A DNA stretch of 64,000 nucleotides from Mesorhizobium sp. PAMC28654 (GCF_020616515.1 NZ_CP085135.1:186001-250000), one strand, 5' to 3'. Shown: positions 1-10,061, counted from the first letter of the stretch. A program made the numbers and translations. The notes: generated by a model from the letters alone, not told the origin.

Positions 1-840
1 AATATCCTGACGGGTGCCGCCGGCGAGATCGGCGACGAAATCTGCTCCAATCCCCTGGTGTCGAAGATCACCTTCACCGGCTCGACCGAGGTCGGCAAGA
101 TCCTCATCCAGAAGTCGTCCGTCACCGTGAAGAAGGTGTCGATGGAGCTCGGCGGCAACGCGCCGTTTATCGTCTTCGACGATGCTGATCTCGAGCGTGC
201 CGTGGCCGGCGCCATCACCGCCAAGTACCGTAATTCCGGCCAGACCTGCGTCTGCACCAACCGCTTCCTGGTTCAGGCTGGTGTCTACGACAAATTTGTC
301 GAAAGGCTTGCGGCCGCCAGCAACGAGCTGAAGGTCGGTTCCGGTCTTGAGGACGGCGTGCAGCAGGGACCGCTGATCGACGAGAAGGCGGTTGAGAAGG
401 TCGAGGAACTGATCGCCGACGCCACCGCCAAGGGTGGCAAGGTCGTCGCTGGCGGCAAGCGCCATGCGCTGGGCGGCTCGTTCTTCCAGCCGACGGTCAT
501 TGCCAACGCGACGCCCAAGATGCGCTTCATGAAGGAAGAGATCTTTGGCCCGGTGGCCCCGGTGTTCAAGTTCGAGACCGAGGAAGAGGCCATCGCACTC
601 GCCAATGACACCGAATTCGGTCTCGCCTGCTATTTCTACACCGGCGACCTTGGCCGTGCCTTCCGTGTCATGGAAGGTTTGAAATACGGCATGGTGGGCG
701 TCAATGAAGGCCTCATCACCACGCCGGAAGCGCCGTTCGGCGGCGTCAAGGAATCGGGTCTCGGCAAGGAAGGCGGACATCAGGGTATCGAGGATTACCT
801 CGACACCAAGTATGTTTGCATTGGTGGCCTCGGCCTCTGA
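1..840 (+). CDS. gabD: Succinate-semialdehyde dehydrogenase, C-terminal part (runs off left edge)
   Basis: The frame is open from base 1, so this is the last 279 codons of a roughly 480-residue NAD(P)-dependent aldehyde dehydrogenase. The visible part has the cofactor motif FTGSTEVG, the ELGG segment with the general-base glutamate, and NSGQTCVC with the nucleophilic cysteine. The CVC context after GQT is typical of GabD-type succinate-semialdehyde dehydrogenases, which oxidise succinate semialdehyde to succinate in the GABA shunt. The C-terminal [11 protein letters not shown] and GHQGIEDY segments are also family-like. The N-terminus and promoter lie outside the window. Family assignment is firm; substrate assignment is by resemblance. 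Confidence 0.9.
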   Translation, partial: NILTGAAGEIGDEICSNPLVSKITFTGSTEVGKILIQKSSVTVKKVSMELGGNAPFIVFDDADLERAVAGAITAKYRNSGQTCVCTNRFLVQAGVYDKFVERLAAASNELKVGSGLEDGVQQGPLIDEKAVEKVEELIADATAKGGKVVAGGKRHALGGSFFQPTVIANATPKMRFMKEEIFGPVAPVFKFETEEEAIALANDTEFGLACYFYTGDLGRAFRVMEGLKYGMVGVNEGLITTPEAPFGGVKESGLGKEGGHQGIEDYLDTKYVCIGGLGL

Positions 841-899
841 TTCTCCAAGCCGGTCCGCAAGGTCAGGCAGGCATCCATCAACGACTGGCGTTTGCGGGC

Positions 900-1925
900 A
901 TGACAATGAAGGACGGCGAGGTTTTCGGGACGACGCAGGCGGGCGAGGACGTCCGCCGCTTCACCATCAAGGGCGGCGGCCTCACCGCCAGCATCATCGG
1001 GCTGGGCGCGATCGTCCAGGATCTGCGCTTGAACGGCCATGATGCGCCGCTGGTGCTCGGCTACGATCGTTTCCAGGCTTATGAAACGGACACGGCCTTC
1101 TTCGGCGCGGTTGTCGGGCGCTTCGCCAACCGCATCCGCGACGGCCGCTTCACCCTCGCCGGCAATCGTTACCAGACTGAACGCAATTACCTCGACAAGC
1201 ATACGCTGCATGGCGGCTCGCAGGGCTATTCCCACCGGGCCTGGGCGGTTTCGCTGCATGGCCGGGATTTTGTCACGCTGACATTGCATGACCCCGACGG
1301 CTCAATGGGATTTCCGGGCGCGCTCGAGGTGACCTGCACTTATCGGCTGAAGATCCCGGGTACGCTCAGCGTCGAGCTGACGGCGACATGCGAGGAGCCG
1401 ACGCTGTGCAACCTCGCCCAGCACTCCTATTTCAACCTGGATGACGGCGGCGCCGGCGATATACTCGACCATCGGCTGATGCTGAATGCCGGCGCCTATC
1501 TGCCGGTGGACGGCGACATGATCCCGACCGGCGCGGTGAAGCCTGTCGACGGCACCGCCTTCGACTTCCGCCAGGCACGGCCGATACGCATGGAAAACGA
1601 GGGCGAACAGCTTCCTTACGACCAGAATTTCTGCCTTGCCCCGACGCGCGGCCCGCTCCGGCAGGCGGCCTGGGCGCAAGGGGCAAACTCAGGCGTCGAG
1701 ATGGAGGTCTGGACCACGGAGCCCGGCGTCCAGCTCTATACCGGCCAGTATGTGGCGCCGGTGTCATTGGGGCTGGGCGGGCGCCGCTACAACGCATTCT
1801 CCGGCTTCTGCCTGGAGGCTCAGGTCTGGCCGGACGCACCCAATCGGCCTTATTTTCCGCAGGCGACGCTGTGGCCGGGCGCGATCTATCACCAGGTGAC
1901 GGAATATCGGTTCAGGCTGCCTTAG
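900..1925 (+). CDS. galM: Aldose 1-epimerase (mutarotase), 341 aa
   Basis: This is a GalM-family aldose epimerase that interconverts the alpha and beta anomers of sugars in the cytoplasm. Visible motifs are GRFANRI and LHGG near the N-terminus, the catalytic histidine in AQHSYFNL (about residue 175), and the C-terminal CLEAQVWPDAPN carrying the catalytic glutamate. ATG 900 is used; ATG 906, two codons on, is equally possible because neither has a strong ribosome site. It starts 59 bp after gabD and ends 15 bp from the convergent sugar kinase, so a role in sugar catabolism fits. Confidence 0.9.
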   Translation: MTMKDGEVFGTTQAGEDVRRFTIKGGGLTASIIGLGAIVQDLRLNGHDAPLVLGYDRFQAYETDTAFFGAVVGRFANRIRDGRFTLAGNRYQTERNYLDKHTLHGGSQGYSHRAWAVSLHGRDFVTLTLHDPDGSMGFPGALEVTCTYRLKIPGTLSVELTATCEEPTLCNLAQHSYFNLDDGGAGDILDHRLMLNAGAYLPVDGDMIPTGAVKPVDGTAFDFRQARPIRMENEGEQLPYDQNFCLAPTRGPLRQAAWAQGANSGVEMEVWTTEPGVQLYTGQYVAPVSLGLGGRRYNAFSGFCLEAQVWPDAPNRPYFPQATLWPGAIYHQVTEYRFRLP

Positions 1926-1940
1926 GCCGACCTTTTCGAC

Positions 1941-2861
1941 CTATCCCGCAAACGCGCTACGCAAAACCTCGAACGGTGCCAATGCGCCGCGTACCTGCAC
2001 GACGGCGGCGGCGACGCGATGCGCATGTGCGGCGGCTTTGGTCGGCGCGTGGCCGGCCAGCCGGGCAGCGAGATAGCCGCCATTGAAGGAATCGCCGGCG
2101 CCCGTCGTGTCGGCTGGAGCGGCGACATGGACGGCCGGCACGCGCGCGCTCACCCCGCTTGAAAGGACAAGCGCCGGTTCCTCGCCATTCTTGACGACGA
2201 TCTCGCCAACGGTCCGTCCCAGCCGCTCCGCCGTCGCCTCCGGTGTCGTATCGCCAAACAGCATCTGCTCGTCGGGAAAGGTCGGCAGCGCGATGTCGGT
2301 GACGGCAAGCGCTTCGAGGATCGCGGCTTGCGCGTCCTCGCGATTGCGCCAGAGCCGTGGCCGGTAGTTGGGGTCGAATGCGATCCGGCTGCCCGCGCAG
2401 CGCGCGATCGCGACGGCCGCCAGCAAGGTCTTGCGCGCGCCCTCGTCCAGAATTGCCAGGGTGATTCCGGAAAAGTAGACAAGCGACTGGTTTTGCAGGC
2501 TTTTCGCCAGGGCAAGGGGGTCGGAGGCAAGCTGCCTGGCGGCCGCATCGCCGCGCCAGTAAGTGAAGGAACGTTCGGCGCCTGTCAGCGTGATGGCGTA
2601 GAGGCCGGGACGCGCACCCGCGATGATTGGGCTGGCGCCGACACCGATGCCGTTTTGCGCGAAGAAGCCGATCTGGTCATGGGAGAATGGGTCATCGCCG
2701 AACGCCGAGACGTAGGTCGCCGGCCGGTCGTCGCTCAGTGCATGCAGCGCCCACAGCGTGTTGAACGTGTCTCCGGCAAAGCCCATGCGCCAGTTCGGGC
2801 CGGCCTGGCCCGAAAGTTCAAGCATGCATTCACCGACCGAGGCGACGCCGTTTCCTGCCAT
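1941..2861 (-). CDS. kdgK: PfkB-family sugar kinase, probably 2-dehydro-3-deoxygluconate kinase
   Basis: A 306-residue PfkB/ribokinase-fold kinase. The N-terminus MAGNGVASVGECMLELS is typical of KDG kinases, and the ATP-site signature DTTGAGDSFNGG lies near residue 256 with the catalytic aspartate in GAGD. KDG kinase phosphorylates 2-keto-3-deoxygluconate at C6 to feed the Entner-Doudoroff pathway. The ATG at 2861 is chosen because AAGGGG lies just upstream on the minus strand; a longer upstream frame has no family-like sequence. It converges with galM. Fructokinase-like activity is the main alternative. Confidence 0.82.
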   Translation of the reverse strand: MAGNGVASVGECMLELSGQAGPNWRMGFAGDTFNTLWALHALSDDRPATYVSAFGDDPFSHDQIGFFAQNGIGVGASPIIAGARPGLYAITLTGAERSFTYWRGDAAARQLASDPLALAKSLQNQSLVYFSGITLAILDEGARKTLLAAVAIARCAGSRIAFDPNYRPRLWRNREDAQAAILEALAVTDIALPTFPDEQMLFGDTTPEATAERLGRTVGEIVVKNGEEPALVLSSGVSARVPAVHVAAPADTTGAGDSFNGGYLAARLAGHAPTKAAAHAHRVAAAVVQVRGALAPFEVLRSAFAG

Positions 2862-3012
2862 GGATATCCCCTTGCGCAAGTCCCGCTGTAGCTTTTTGCT
2901 GTTCGCAGCGCCATGCTTGGCAAAGACGGATTTTTCCGCCAGATGCGTTTTCCCACAGGCTGGCGGGACGCTATGTGTCCGCCACAACGTTATATGCGCA
3001 AGAGGAACCGGT

Positions 3013-3462
3013 TTGGCATCATTATGGCGTTATCTTCTGGCGGGTCTTGGTCTGGCCGCGCTGCTGGCCGGCATCCTTGCCGTGGTATACTTGGCCACGC
3101 CGCAAACGGCGCAGCTTGCCGGTGCGGATATTTCCCGATCGAAGAAGACCGACAACGGGCTCTTCATGGCGAGTTTCGAACCGGAGCGGGGCGTCGTCCG
3201 ACAGGGCGAGCTGGAATCCTGGCTGCTGACATTGAAGACAACCGCCGGCGACCCAGTGGAGGGCGCGGCCATCGCGGTTTCGGGCGGCATGCCGCAGCAC
3301 AATCATGGCCTGCCGACCAGTCCGCAAGCGACCGACTATCTGGGCGACGGCCGGTATCGCATCGAAGGCGTGAAGTTCACGATGGCTGGGTGGTGGCAGC
3401 TGCATTTTGCCATTTCCGCTACCGCTGGTTCCGACACGGTCGTCTTCAACGTGGTCTTGTGA
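3013..3462 (+). CDS. Membrane-anchored YtkA/FixH-like protein
   Basis: A 149-residue protein with one N-terminal membrane helix (about residues 6-27) followed by a periplasmic beta-type domain with the pattern RQGELESWLLTL...GGMPQHNHGLPT...GWWQLHFAI. This resembles the YtkA-like/FixH fold, which is often found near haem or copper proteins. The start is inferred as TTG 3013 because AGAGGA precedes it by six bases; an open frame extends further upstream but does not look coding. It ends 7 bp before a di-haem peroxidase gene, so the two are probably one transcript. The HNH motif could bind metal; function is unknown. Confidence 0.65.
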   Translation: MASLWRYLLAGLGLAALLAGILAVVYLATPQTAQLAGADISRSKKTDNGLFMASFEPERGVVRQGELESWLLTLKTTAGDPVEGAAIAVSGGMPQHNHGLPTSPQATDYLGDGRYRIEGVKFTMAGWWQLHFAISATAGSDTVVFNVVL

Positions 3463-3469
3463 GCCGCCG

Positions 3470-4678
3470 ATGAGGCGTCTTCTTCGCCTTTCAGGTTTTC
3501 TAGCGCTTTCGCTGGCCACCATCCTCGCCGGCTGCGGCAAGCCGGATTTTTCCGATGCCGAGAAGAAAACGATTGCCTCGCTGGCGCTGTCGACACTGCC
3601 GTCGTTGAAGCCCGATACCACCAACCGCTTTGCCGATGTGCCCGCAGCCGCGGCCCTTGGATCGACACTGTTCTTCGATGCCAGGATGAGCCGCGATGGC
3701 AATGTTTCGTGCTCGACCTGCCACAAGATCGACCGGCAATTCCAGGACGACTTGCCGCAAGCGGTTGGGGTCGGGCGCACCAACCGGCGCACAATGGCGC
3801 TGGCCGGCGTCGCCTACGATCCCTGGTTCTTCTGGGACGGGCGGCGCGACAGCCTTTGGGCACAGGCGGTGACACCGCTGGAAAATCCGCTGGAGCAGGC
3901 TGGAAACCGCGCGGCTTATGCTCACTACATCAAGGCCCGCTTCGGCGAGCGCTATGAACGTATCTTCGGGCCGTTGCCGGATCTTTCGACCGTGCCGGCC
4001 AATGCCAGCCCGCTGGGCAACGATGCCGAGAAAGCTTCATGGAACAGTATGAGCGACCAGCAGCGCGATGCGGTCAACCGGGTCTTTTCCAACATCGGCA
4101 AGGCGATTGCCGCCTTCGAGCGGTCGATCATGCCGCCACAGACGCGCTTCGACCGGTTTGCCGTGGATCTGGCAACGGGAGCCCAGCCAAAGGGCGACGA
4201 CGCCTTTTCCGCCCAGGAGGTGCTGGGGCTGAAACTGTTCATCGGCAAGGCCAATTGCGTGACATGCCACAATGGCCCGCGTTTCACCGACAACAGCTTT
4301 CACAACACCGGCGTGCCGCCGGTCGCGGATCTGCCGCCGGATCGCGGCCGCATAGACGCGGTGGCGCAAGTCGAAGTCGACCCGTTCAACTGTTTCGGCG
4401 CCTTTCGCGATGGCGATGCCAGCGCCTGCGGCGAACTGCGCTTCATGGTCAAGGACGCGCCGCAGCTGATCCGCGCCTACAAGACGCCGTCATTGCGCGG
4501 CGCCGCCACGCGGCCACCCTACATGCATGCCGGGCAGTTTTCCTCGCTTGACGAGGTTGTGGCGCATTACACCAAGGCAGTACCGAGCGTCGAAGGCGTA
4601 TCCGAAGTCCACCCGCTTGAGCTCTCGGACCGCGAGCGCGCGGCGCTGGTGGCGTTCCTCAAGACGCTCGCGGAGTAA
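3470..4678 (+). CDS. Di-haem cytochrome c peroxidase / MauG-family lipoprotein
   Basis: A 402-residue exported protein. The N-terminus MRRLLRLSGFLALSLATIL ends in a lipobox LAGC, predicting a lipid-anchored periplasmic protein. Two c-type haem motifs are visible: CSTCH at residues 81-85 and CVTCH at 263-267. Two haems, this length and the YMHAGQFSSLDEVVAHY tail fit the bacterial CCP/MauG family, which either reduces hydrogen peroxide or oxidises protein side chains. The ATG at 3470 is 7 bp after the YtkA-like gene. Without a partner substrate in view, peroxidase and MauG-like roles cannot be separated. Confidence 0.85.
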   Translation: MRRLLRLSGFLALSLATILAGCGKPDFSDAEKKTIASLALSTLPSLKPDTTNRFADVPAAAALGSTLFFDARMSRDGNVSCSTCHKIDRQFQDDLPQAVGVGRTNRRTMALAGVAYDPWFFWDGRRDSLWAQAVTPLENPLEQAGNRAAYAHYIKARFGERYERIFGPLPDLSTVPANASPLGNDAEKASWNSMSDQQRDAVNRVFSNIGKAIAAFERSIMPPQTRFDRFAVDLATGAQPKGDDAFSAQEVLGLKLFIGKANCVTCHNGPRFTDNSFHNTGVPPVADLPPDRGRIDAVAQVEVDPFNCFGAFRDGDASACGELRFMVKDAPQLIRAYKTPSLRGAATRPPYMHAGQFSSLDEVVAHYTKAVPSVEGVSEVHPLELSDRERAALVAFLKTLAE

Positions 4679-4680
4679 AG

Positions 4681-5142
4681 TCACCGATCCTTCACCGTCT
4701 CCATCGCCACGAAGGTCGAGGTCTGGGCGACATGCGGCAAGGCCGAGATACGTTCACCCAGCACGCGGCGATAGGCGGCGATGTCCCTGGTTCGCACCTT
4801 CAGCAAATAGTCGAAGCTCGATGCCATCATGTGGCATTGCTCGATCTCAGGCACGGACTGAACCGCACGGTTGAAGGCGTCGAGCGCGGCCGAACGGGTG
4901 TCCGACAATTTGACCTGGACAAAGGCGACATGGCCTTCGCCCATGCGCTCGCGATCGATGATCGCCTGGTAGCCCCTGATATAGCCGTCCTTTTCCAGTC
5001 GCTTCACCCGCGCCTGCACCGGCGTCTTCGACAGGCCGACCATCGTCGCCAGTTCAGACATGGACAAACGGCCATCGCTGGCCAGCGCGGAGAGGATGTT
5101 TCGGTCGATGCGGTCCAATTGGTCTTCTGTCATCGAAATCAT
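4681..5142 (-). CDS. putR: Lrp/AsnC-family regulator of proline catabolism
   Basis: A 153-residue Lrp/AsnC regulator: an N-terminal winged helix (IDRNILSALASDGRLSMSEL...GLSKTPVQARVKRLEKDGYI) followed by a RAM ligand-binding domain. It is divergent from putA with a 153-bp spacer. In alphaproteobacteria whose PutA lacks a DNA-binding domain, an Lrp-type PutR in this position activates putA in response to proline. The start may be the ATG at 5142 or that at 5133. It converges with the peroxidase gene, 2 bp between stops. The role is inferred from synteny. Confidence 0.82.
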   Translation of the reverse strand: MISMTEDQLDRIDRNILSALASDGRLSMSELATMVGLSKTPVQARVKRLEKDGYIRGYQAIIDRERMGEGHVAFVQVKLSDTRSAALDAFNRAVQSVPEIEQCHMMASSFDYLLKVRTRDIAAYRRVLGERISALPHVAQTSTFVAMETVKDR

Positions 5143-5295
5143 AGTCCAAATCAAACGAAACTGGCCAAATGATAGATCGATCGGGCTGCCTTGTCGATTT
5201 CTTTGGACCGATCTAAATCCAGACCTGTGCTAGCGTGCGTCATTCGGTCCGGTGACCGCCGGCCCGCTCCCTGACGCTCATTCCATAGGACCGCC

Positions 5296-8200
5296 ATGCC
5301 AGCGCTCAACGCCATCCGCCAGCAGATCCGCGCCAATTATTTGCCCGACGAGGACGACGCCGTGAAGCGGCTGGCCGAGGCGACCGGACTTTCGGCGAAG
5401 GATCGACAAAGCATCTCGGCGCGTGCCGCCGACCTGGTGCGGGCGGTGCGCGGCTCGTCCGATCCGAGGCTGATGGAAGTCTTCCTCTCCGCCTACGGTC
5501 TTTCCACCAAGGAGGGCGTGGCGCTGATGTGCCTGGCCGAGGCGCTGCTGCGGGTGCCCGACACCGAGACGATGGACGATCTCATCGCCGACAAGATCGC
5601 GCCGCATGACTGGTCGGCGCATTCAGGCGGTTCAAGCTCCATTTTCGTCAACGCCTCGACCTGGGCGCTGATGCTGACCGGCCGCGTGCTCGACGAGGGC
5701 GAGGGCGGCATCGAAGGCACGCTGCGTTCGATGGTGCGCCGGTTGGGCGAGCCGGTCATCCGCAAGGCGGTGGCAGCCGCCATGCGCGAGATGGGCGAGC
5801 AGTTCGTGTTGGGCCGCACCATTGCCGAAGCGATCAAGCGCGGCCGGTCTATGACCCAGAAGGGCTATCTCTATTCTTTTGACATGCTGGGCGAGGCCGC
5901 ACGCACGGAAGCGGACGCCTTGCGCTATCACAAGGCCTATGCCGATGCCATTTCCTCGCTTGATGCGGGCTCCAACGGTCCCGACATCCGCCAGAACCAC
6001 GGCATCTCGGTCAAGCTTTCGGCGATCCATCCACGCTACGAGGTGGCACGGAAGGAAGATATGCTGCCGGTGATGACCGAGCGGCTTTTGTCGCTGGCGC
6101 TTGCCGCCCGGCATTCGCGCATGGGCCTCAACATCGACGCCGAGGAGGCGGATCGGCTCGACCTGTCGCTCGATGTCATCGAACGGGTGCTGGCCGACCC
6201 GGAACTGGCCGGCTGGAACGGCTTTGGCGTCGTCGTCCAGGCCTATGGTCCGCGTGCTGCTTTCACCATCGACTGGCTCTACGCGTTGGCCAAGAAGTAC
6301 GACCGCACCATCATGGTGCGGCTGGTTAAGGGCGCCTATTGGGACACCGAGATCAAGCGCGCGCAGACGCTTGGGCTCACCGGCTACCCGGTCTTCACCC
6401 GCAAGGCCAACACCGATGTGTCCTACATGGCCTGCGCGAAAAAGCTGCTTGGCATGACGGACCGCATCTATCCGCAGTTCGCAACCCACAATGCCCACAC
6501 CGTCGCCACCATCCTGTCGATGGCTGATAATCGCGACTCCTTCGAATTCCAGCGGCTGCACGGCATGGGTGAGGCGCTGCACGAGACCGTGCGGCAGGCC
6601 GAGGGCACACGCTGCCGCATCTATGCGCCGGTCGGCGCGCATTCAGATCTGCTTGCCTATCTGGTCCGCCGGTTGCTGGAGAATGGCGCCAACTCTTCCT
6701 TCGTGCACCAGCTCACCGATGAAGAAGTCGAGCCAGAGGACATTGCCCGCGATCCGCTTGAAACGGTCGAGAAGCAGGGCCCGGCCGCCAATCCGGCAAT
6801 CGCCCGTCCGTCGGCGATCTTCGGTGCCGGTCGCCGCAATTCCAAGGGATACGACATCACCGACACGGTGACGCTGGCTGCCATCGACAAGGCGAAGGCT
6901 GGGTTTGCCGGGCCGGATCGCTGGCACGCCAACCCGATCACGCGCGCCGCCGGCTACGGCAAGCCGCGCCCGGTGTTCAATCCGGCCAAGCCTACCGAAT
7001 TGGTCGGCACCGTTCATGAGGCGGCGGCGAAACAGGTCGCGACCGCCGTGCGCATCGCGGTGGAGGCGCAGCCGGCATGGGCAAAGCGCGCCGTCGTCGA
7101 ACGATCAGCCATCCTCAATCGTGCGGCTGACCTCTATGAGGCCAACGCCGTCGAGTTCTTCGCGCTGGCCACCCGCGAGGCCGGCAAATCGCTGGCCGAC
7201 GGCGTCGCCGAAGTGCGCGAGGCCGTCGACTTCCTGCGCTACTACGCCGCCGAGGCGGCCAATGCCGAAGCGGGTACGCAGGCGCGCGGGGCGATCGTAT
7301 GTATTTCGCCCTGGAATTTCCCGCTTGCCATCTTCACCGGCCAGATCGCGGCGGCGCTGGTCACCGGCAATTCGGTCATCGCCAAGCCGGCCGAACAGAC
7401 GCCGTTGATCGCGTTCCGTGCCGTCGAGCTGCTGCGCGAAGCGGGCGTGCCGGAAGACGTCATCCAGCTTCTGCCCGGCGACGGGCCGTCGGTTGGCGGT
7501 CCGCTGACCGCCGATCCGCGCATCGCCGGCGTCTGCTTCACCGGTTCGACCGAAGTCGCCAAGCTGATCGAGAAGCAGCTCGCCGAGACCGCCGCACCCG
7601 ATGCCATGCTGATCGCCGAGACCGGTGGCCTCAACGCCATGATCGTCGATTCCACAGCACTTCCCGAACAGGCCGTGCGCGATATCCTCGCCTCGGCTTT
7701 CCAGAGCGCCGGCCAGCGCTGCTCGGCGCTGCGCGTCCTCTATGTGCAGAAGGATGTCGAGAAGAAGATGCTGGAAATGCTGAAAGGCGCCATGGAAGCG
7801 CTTGATATCGGCGACCCCTGGCTGATCTCGACGGATGTCGGCCCGGTCATCGACGACGAGGCGCAGGCGTCGATCCGCGATTATTGCACCAAGATGGGCC
7901 TGCAGGGCCGGCTGATCGCCAAGCTTGAGGCTCCCAAGGATGGCCGCTTCGTCGCGCCGCACGTCTTCCGGGTCAAGGGCATCGAGGAGATGGAGCGCGA
8001 GGTGTTCGGGCCGGTGCTGCACGTCGCCACGTTCGATTCCGACGAGATCGATGCTGTCATCGCCGCCATCAACCGCAAGGGCTATGGCCTGACCTTTGGC
8101 CTGCACACCCGCATTGAGGGCCGCGTGCAGCATTTCGTCGACGGCATCCATGCCGGCAACATCTATGTCAACCGCAACCAGATCGGCGCTGTCGTCGGAT

Positions 8201-8907
8201 CGCAGCCTTTTGGCGGCGAGGGGCTTTCGGGCACCGGGCCGAAGGCCGGCGGGCCGCACTATCTGCGCCGCTTCCGCAAGGGGCCGGAGGCCGGCACGCA
8301 TCTTGCCGAGGGCCACAAGGTCACCGCGACCGAGCTCGCCGACAACCTGCCGGATCCGACGCTTGGCGGTTGGTCGACACGGCCCGATCGAGTGGCGATC
8401 CTGCGCAAGCATCTGCGCGGCAAGGGTTCGGCGGCCATCGCTGCCGCCGCCGGCATCGATTTCGGCCAGGTTGACCTGCCGGGGCCGACTGGCGAGGCCA
8501 ACACGCTGTCGCTGTCGCCGCGCGGGCGCGTGCTCTGCCTAGGACCCGACGCCGATACGCTGCTCGCCCAAGCGATCCAGGCGCTAGCGGCCGGCAATGC
8601 GGTTCTGGCCGTCGCGCCAGGCGCACCGGCGGCGCTCTCGGCGCTGACCGGCAAGGGTCTGCCGCTTTCGGCCATCGACGGTCGTCCCGATCCTGTCGAG
8701 GCACGCTCGCTGCGGGTCGACGTCGTCGCCTTCTCGGGCACGCCGGAAGCCGCGCGCATCGTGCGCAAGGTAATCGCCGATCGCAGCGGCCCGATCGTGC
8801 CGCTGGTCAGCGAAGTGCTCAACCCCGCCGCCTATGCGCATGAGCGCGCCGTCTGCGTCGACACCACCGCCGCGGGAGGCAATGCGAGCCTGCTGGCAGG
8901 GGCATAA
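5296..8907 (+). CDS. putA: Bifunctional proline dehydrogenase / P5C dehydrogenase
   Basis: A 1203-residue PutA that oxidises proline to glutamate in two steps. An FAD-dependent proline dehydrogenase barrel occupies about residues 130-450 (motifs VKLSAIHPRYE, VRLVKGAYWD, FATHNAHTV). The NAD-dependent aldehyde dehydrogenase half follows at about 530-980, with FTGSTEVA, the ETGG base and the nucleophilic cysteine in SAGQRCSALR near residue 809. About 200 extra C-terminal residues resemble the vestigial ALDH-like domain of long PutAs. The N-terminal ribbon-helix-helix of E. coli PutA is absent, which fits separate control by the adjacent putR. Confidence 0.96.
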   Translation: MPALNAIRQQIRANYLPDEDDAVKRLAEATGLSAKDRQSISARAADLVRAVRGSSDPRLMEVFLSAYGLSTKEGVALMCLAEALLRVPDTETMDDLIADKIAPHDWSAHSGGSSSIFVNASTWALMLTGRVLDEGEGGIEGTLRSMVRRLGEPVIRKAVAAAMREMGEQFVLGRTIAEAIKRGRSMTQKGYLYSFDMLGEAARTEADALRYHKAYADAISSLDAGSNGPDIRQNHGISVKLSAIHPRYEVARKEDMLPVMTERLLSLALAARHSRMGLNIDAEEADRLDLSLDVIERVLADPELAGWNGFGVVVQAYGPRAAFTIDWLYALAKKYDRTIMVRLVKGAYWDTEIKRAQTLGLTGYPVFTRKANTDVSYMACAKKLLGMTDRIYPQFATHNAHTVATILSMADNRDSFEFQRLHGMGEALHETVRQAEGTRCRIYAPVGAHSDLLAYLVRRLLENGANSSFVHQLTDEEVEPEDIARDPLETVEKQGPAANPAIARPSAIFGAGRRNSKGYDITDTVTLAAIDKAKAGFAGPDRWHANPITRAAGYGKPRPVFNPAKPTELVGTVHEAAAKQVATAVRIAVEAQPAWAKRAVVERSAILNRAADLYEANAVEFFALATREAGKSLADGVAEVREAVDFLRYYAAEAANAEAGTQARGAIVCISPWNFPLAIFTGQIAAALVTGNSVIAKPAEQTPLIAFRAVELLREAGVPEDVIQLLPGDGPSVGGPLTADPRIAGVCFTGSTEVAKLIEKQLAETAAPDAMLIAETGGLNAMIVDSTALPEQAVRDILASAFQSAGQRCSALRVLYVQKDVEKKMLEMLKGAMEALDIGDPWLISTDVGPVIDDEAQASIRDYCTKMGLQGRLIAKLEAPKDGRFVAPHVFRVKGIEEMEREVFGPVLHVATFDSDEIDAVIAAINRKGYGLTFGLHTRIEGRVQHFVDGIHAGNIYVNRNQIGAVVGSQPFGGEGLSGTGPKAGGPHYLRRFRKGPEAGTHLAEGHKVTATELADNLPDPTLGGWSTRPDRVAILRKHLRGKGSAAIAAAAGIDFGQVDLPGPTGEANTLSLSPRGRVLCLGPDADTLLAQAIQALAAGNAVLAVAPGAPAALSALTGKGLPLSAIDGRPDPVEARSLRVDVVAFSGTPEAARIVRKVIADRSGPIVPLVSEVLNPAAYAHERAVCVDTTAAGGNASLLAGA

Positions 8908-8993
8908 CGAGCGAGGTTTTCGCTTGTCACGGGCTTTGCCTATGTGCAAAGGGCAGATGCCCGGGGGTAAATCGGGCGTCAACTCGACCGGGG

Positions 8994-10061
8994 GTGAGCC
9001 GCCTGATGCCAAGCACGTCCGCGATATTTGAGCTTCCTCGCGTTGACGTTGTCATCACTTGTCACAATTATCGCAGCTATGTCGAGGATGCGATCCGCTC
9101 GGTGCTGGCGCAAACCTATCAGAAGTGGGACTGTGTCATCGTCGACGATGCCTCTACGGATGGCTCGGCCGAACATGTTCGCCAGCTTCTCGAAACGATA
9201 GGCGACTCGCGCCTGCGTCTGCTTGTCCGGCCACAAAACGGCGGTCAACTGGCATCGTTCCGCGATGGTTTCGACGTGGGCGATCAGCCGTTCGTGGCAT
9301 TCCTGGACGCTGACGATGTCTGGTTGCCGAATTTTCTCGCCGCGCATCTGTCGGCTCATCTGAACTCGGTACACTCGGCGTCTCTGTCCAGTTCCGATGT
9401 TCTGCTGGTCGATCGCGACCGTGTCGTCCTGAGTGGCACCTACGCTGCGTTGCGCAAGCCCCGTTCCGGGGAGGACCCAATCGGCGTCGCCGTACCGCCC
9501 GCCAATCGGCTTGGCGAGGTGGCTGGGATCGACTATTCATCGGAATACCCGATTACCTATCTGGGGCCCAAAACCTACGGCTGGATATGGGCACCGACAT
9601 CGTCGATGGTTTTCCGGCGTGGCGCACTGGCACCGGTGCTGGTTTTCCCATTCAAGTCGAGGATGGGGACAGACTATTTGGCGGCGACTTGCGCGCATAT
9701 GGTGGCCGGCAGCCTGCTGTTGTCGGAATCCCTGGGCCTCTATCGTCTGCACGGTGCCAACGTCTCCACCGACAGCGCATATGCGGGTGGACATGTGCAG
9801 CAGCCACCAAAACACAAGGCCAAGCACATCGCTTTGGGCACCGATATTCTCGATTATGTCGTGGCCAATGCCGGACGTCTTGACGCAATAAACTACGGAG
9901 GCTTCGTGTCAGGGGTCCTTGCGCATCTTGTCAGGCGGTTTGATTGCCTGCTGGATGACCCGCGCATTGTGCCTCTTCTTGACCGCAAGAACCGTTGGCG
10001 GCGGCAGCGCAAGCGTATCGTGCGGGGGCTGCGGCGTTTGTTCGGCAGGGCCGCGGACTGA
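8994..10061 (+). CDS. Family 2 glycosyltransferase
   Basis: A 355-residue GT-A fold glycosyltransferase. It begins with a nucleotide-sugar binding strand (VDVVITCHNYRSYVEDAIRSV), has VDDASTDGS, and carries the DXD metal site in FLDADDVW. No membrane helices are evident, so it probably acts on the cytoplasmic side in polysaccharide or lipopolysaccharide synthesis. GTG 8994 is taken as the start; ATG 9006 is an alternative. It stands alone between putA and the haem operon, so the sugar and acceptor cannot be inferred. Confidence 0.85.
   Translation: MSRLMPSTSAIFELPRVDVVITCHNYRSYVEDAIRSVLAQTYQKWDCVIVDDASTDGSAEHVRQLLETIGDSRLRLLVRPQNGGQLASFRDGFDVGDQPFVAFLDADDVWLPNFLAAHLSAHLNSVHSASLSSSDVLLVDRDRVVLSGTYAALRKPRSGEDPIGVAVPPANRLGEVAGIDYSSEYPITYLGPKTYGWIWAPTSSMVFRRGALAPVLVFPFKSRMGTDYLAATCAHMVAGSLLLSESLGLYRLHGANVSTDSAYAGGHVQQPPKHKAKHIALGTDILDYVVANAGRLDAINYGGFVSGVLAHLVRRFDCLLDDPRIVPLLDRKNRWRRQRKRIVRGLRRLFGRAAD

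Noticed and set aside
7105..8412. Long minus-strand frames inside putA
   Set aside because: They are antisense to conserved PutA coding sequence and have the composition of third-position GC shadows.
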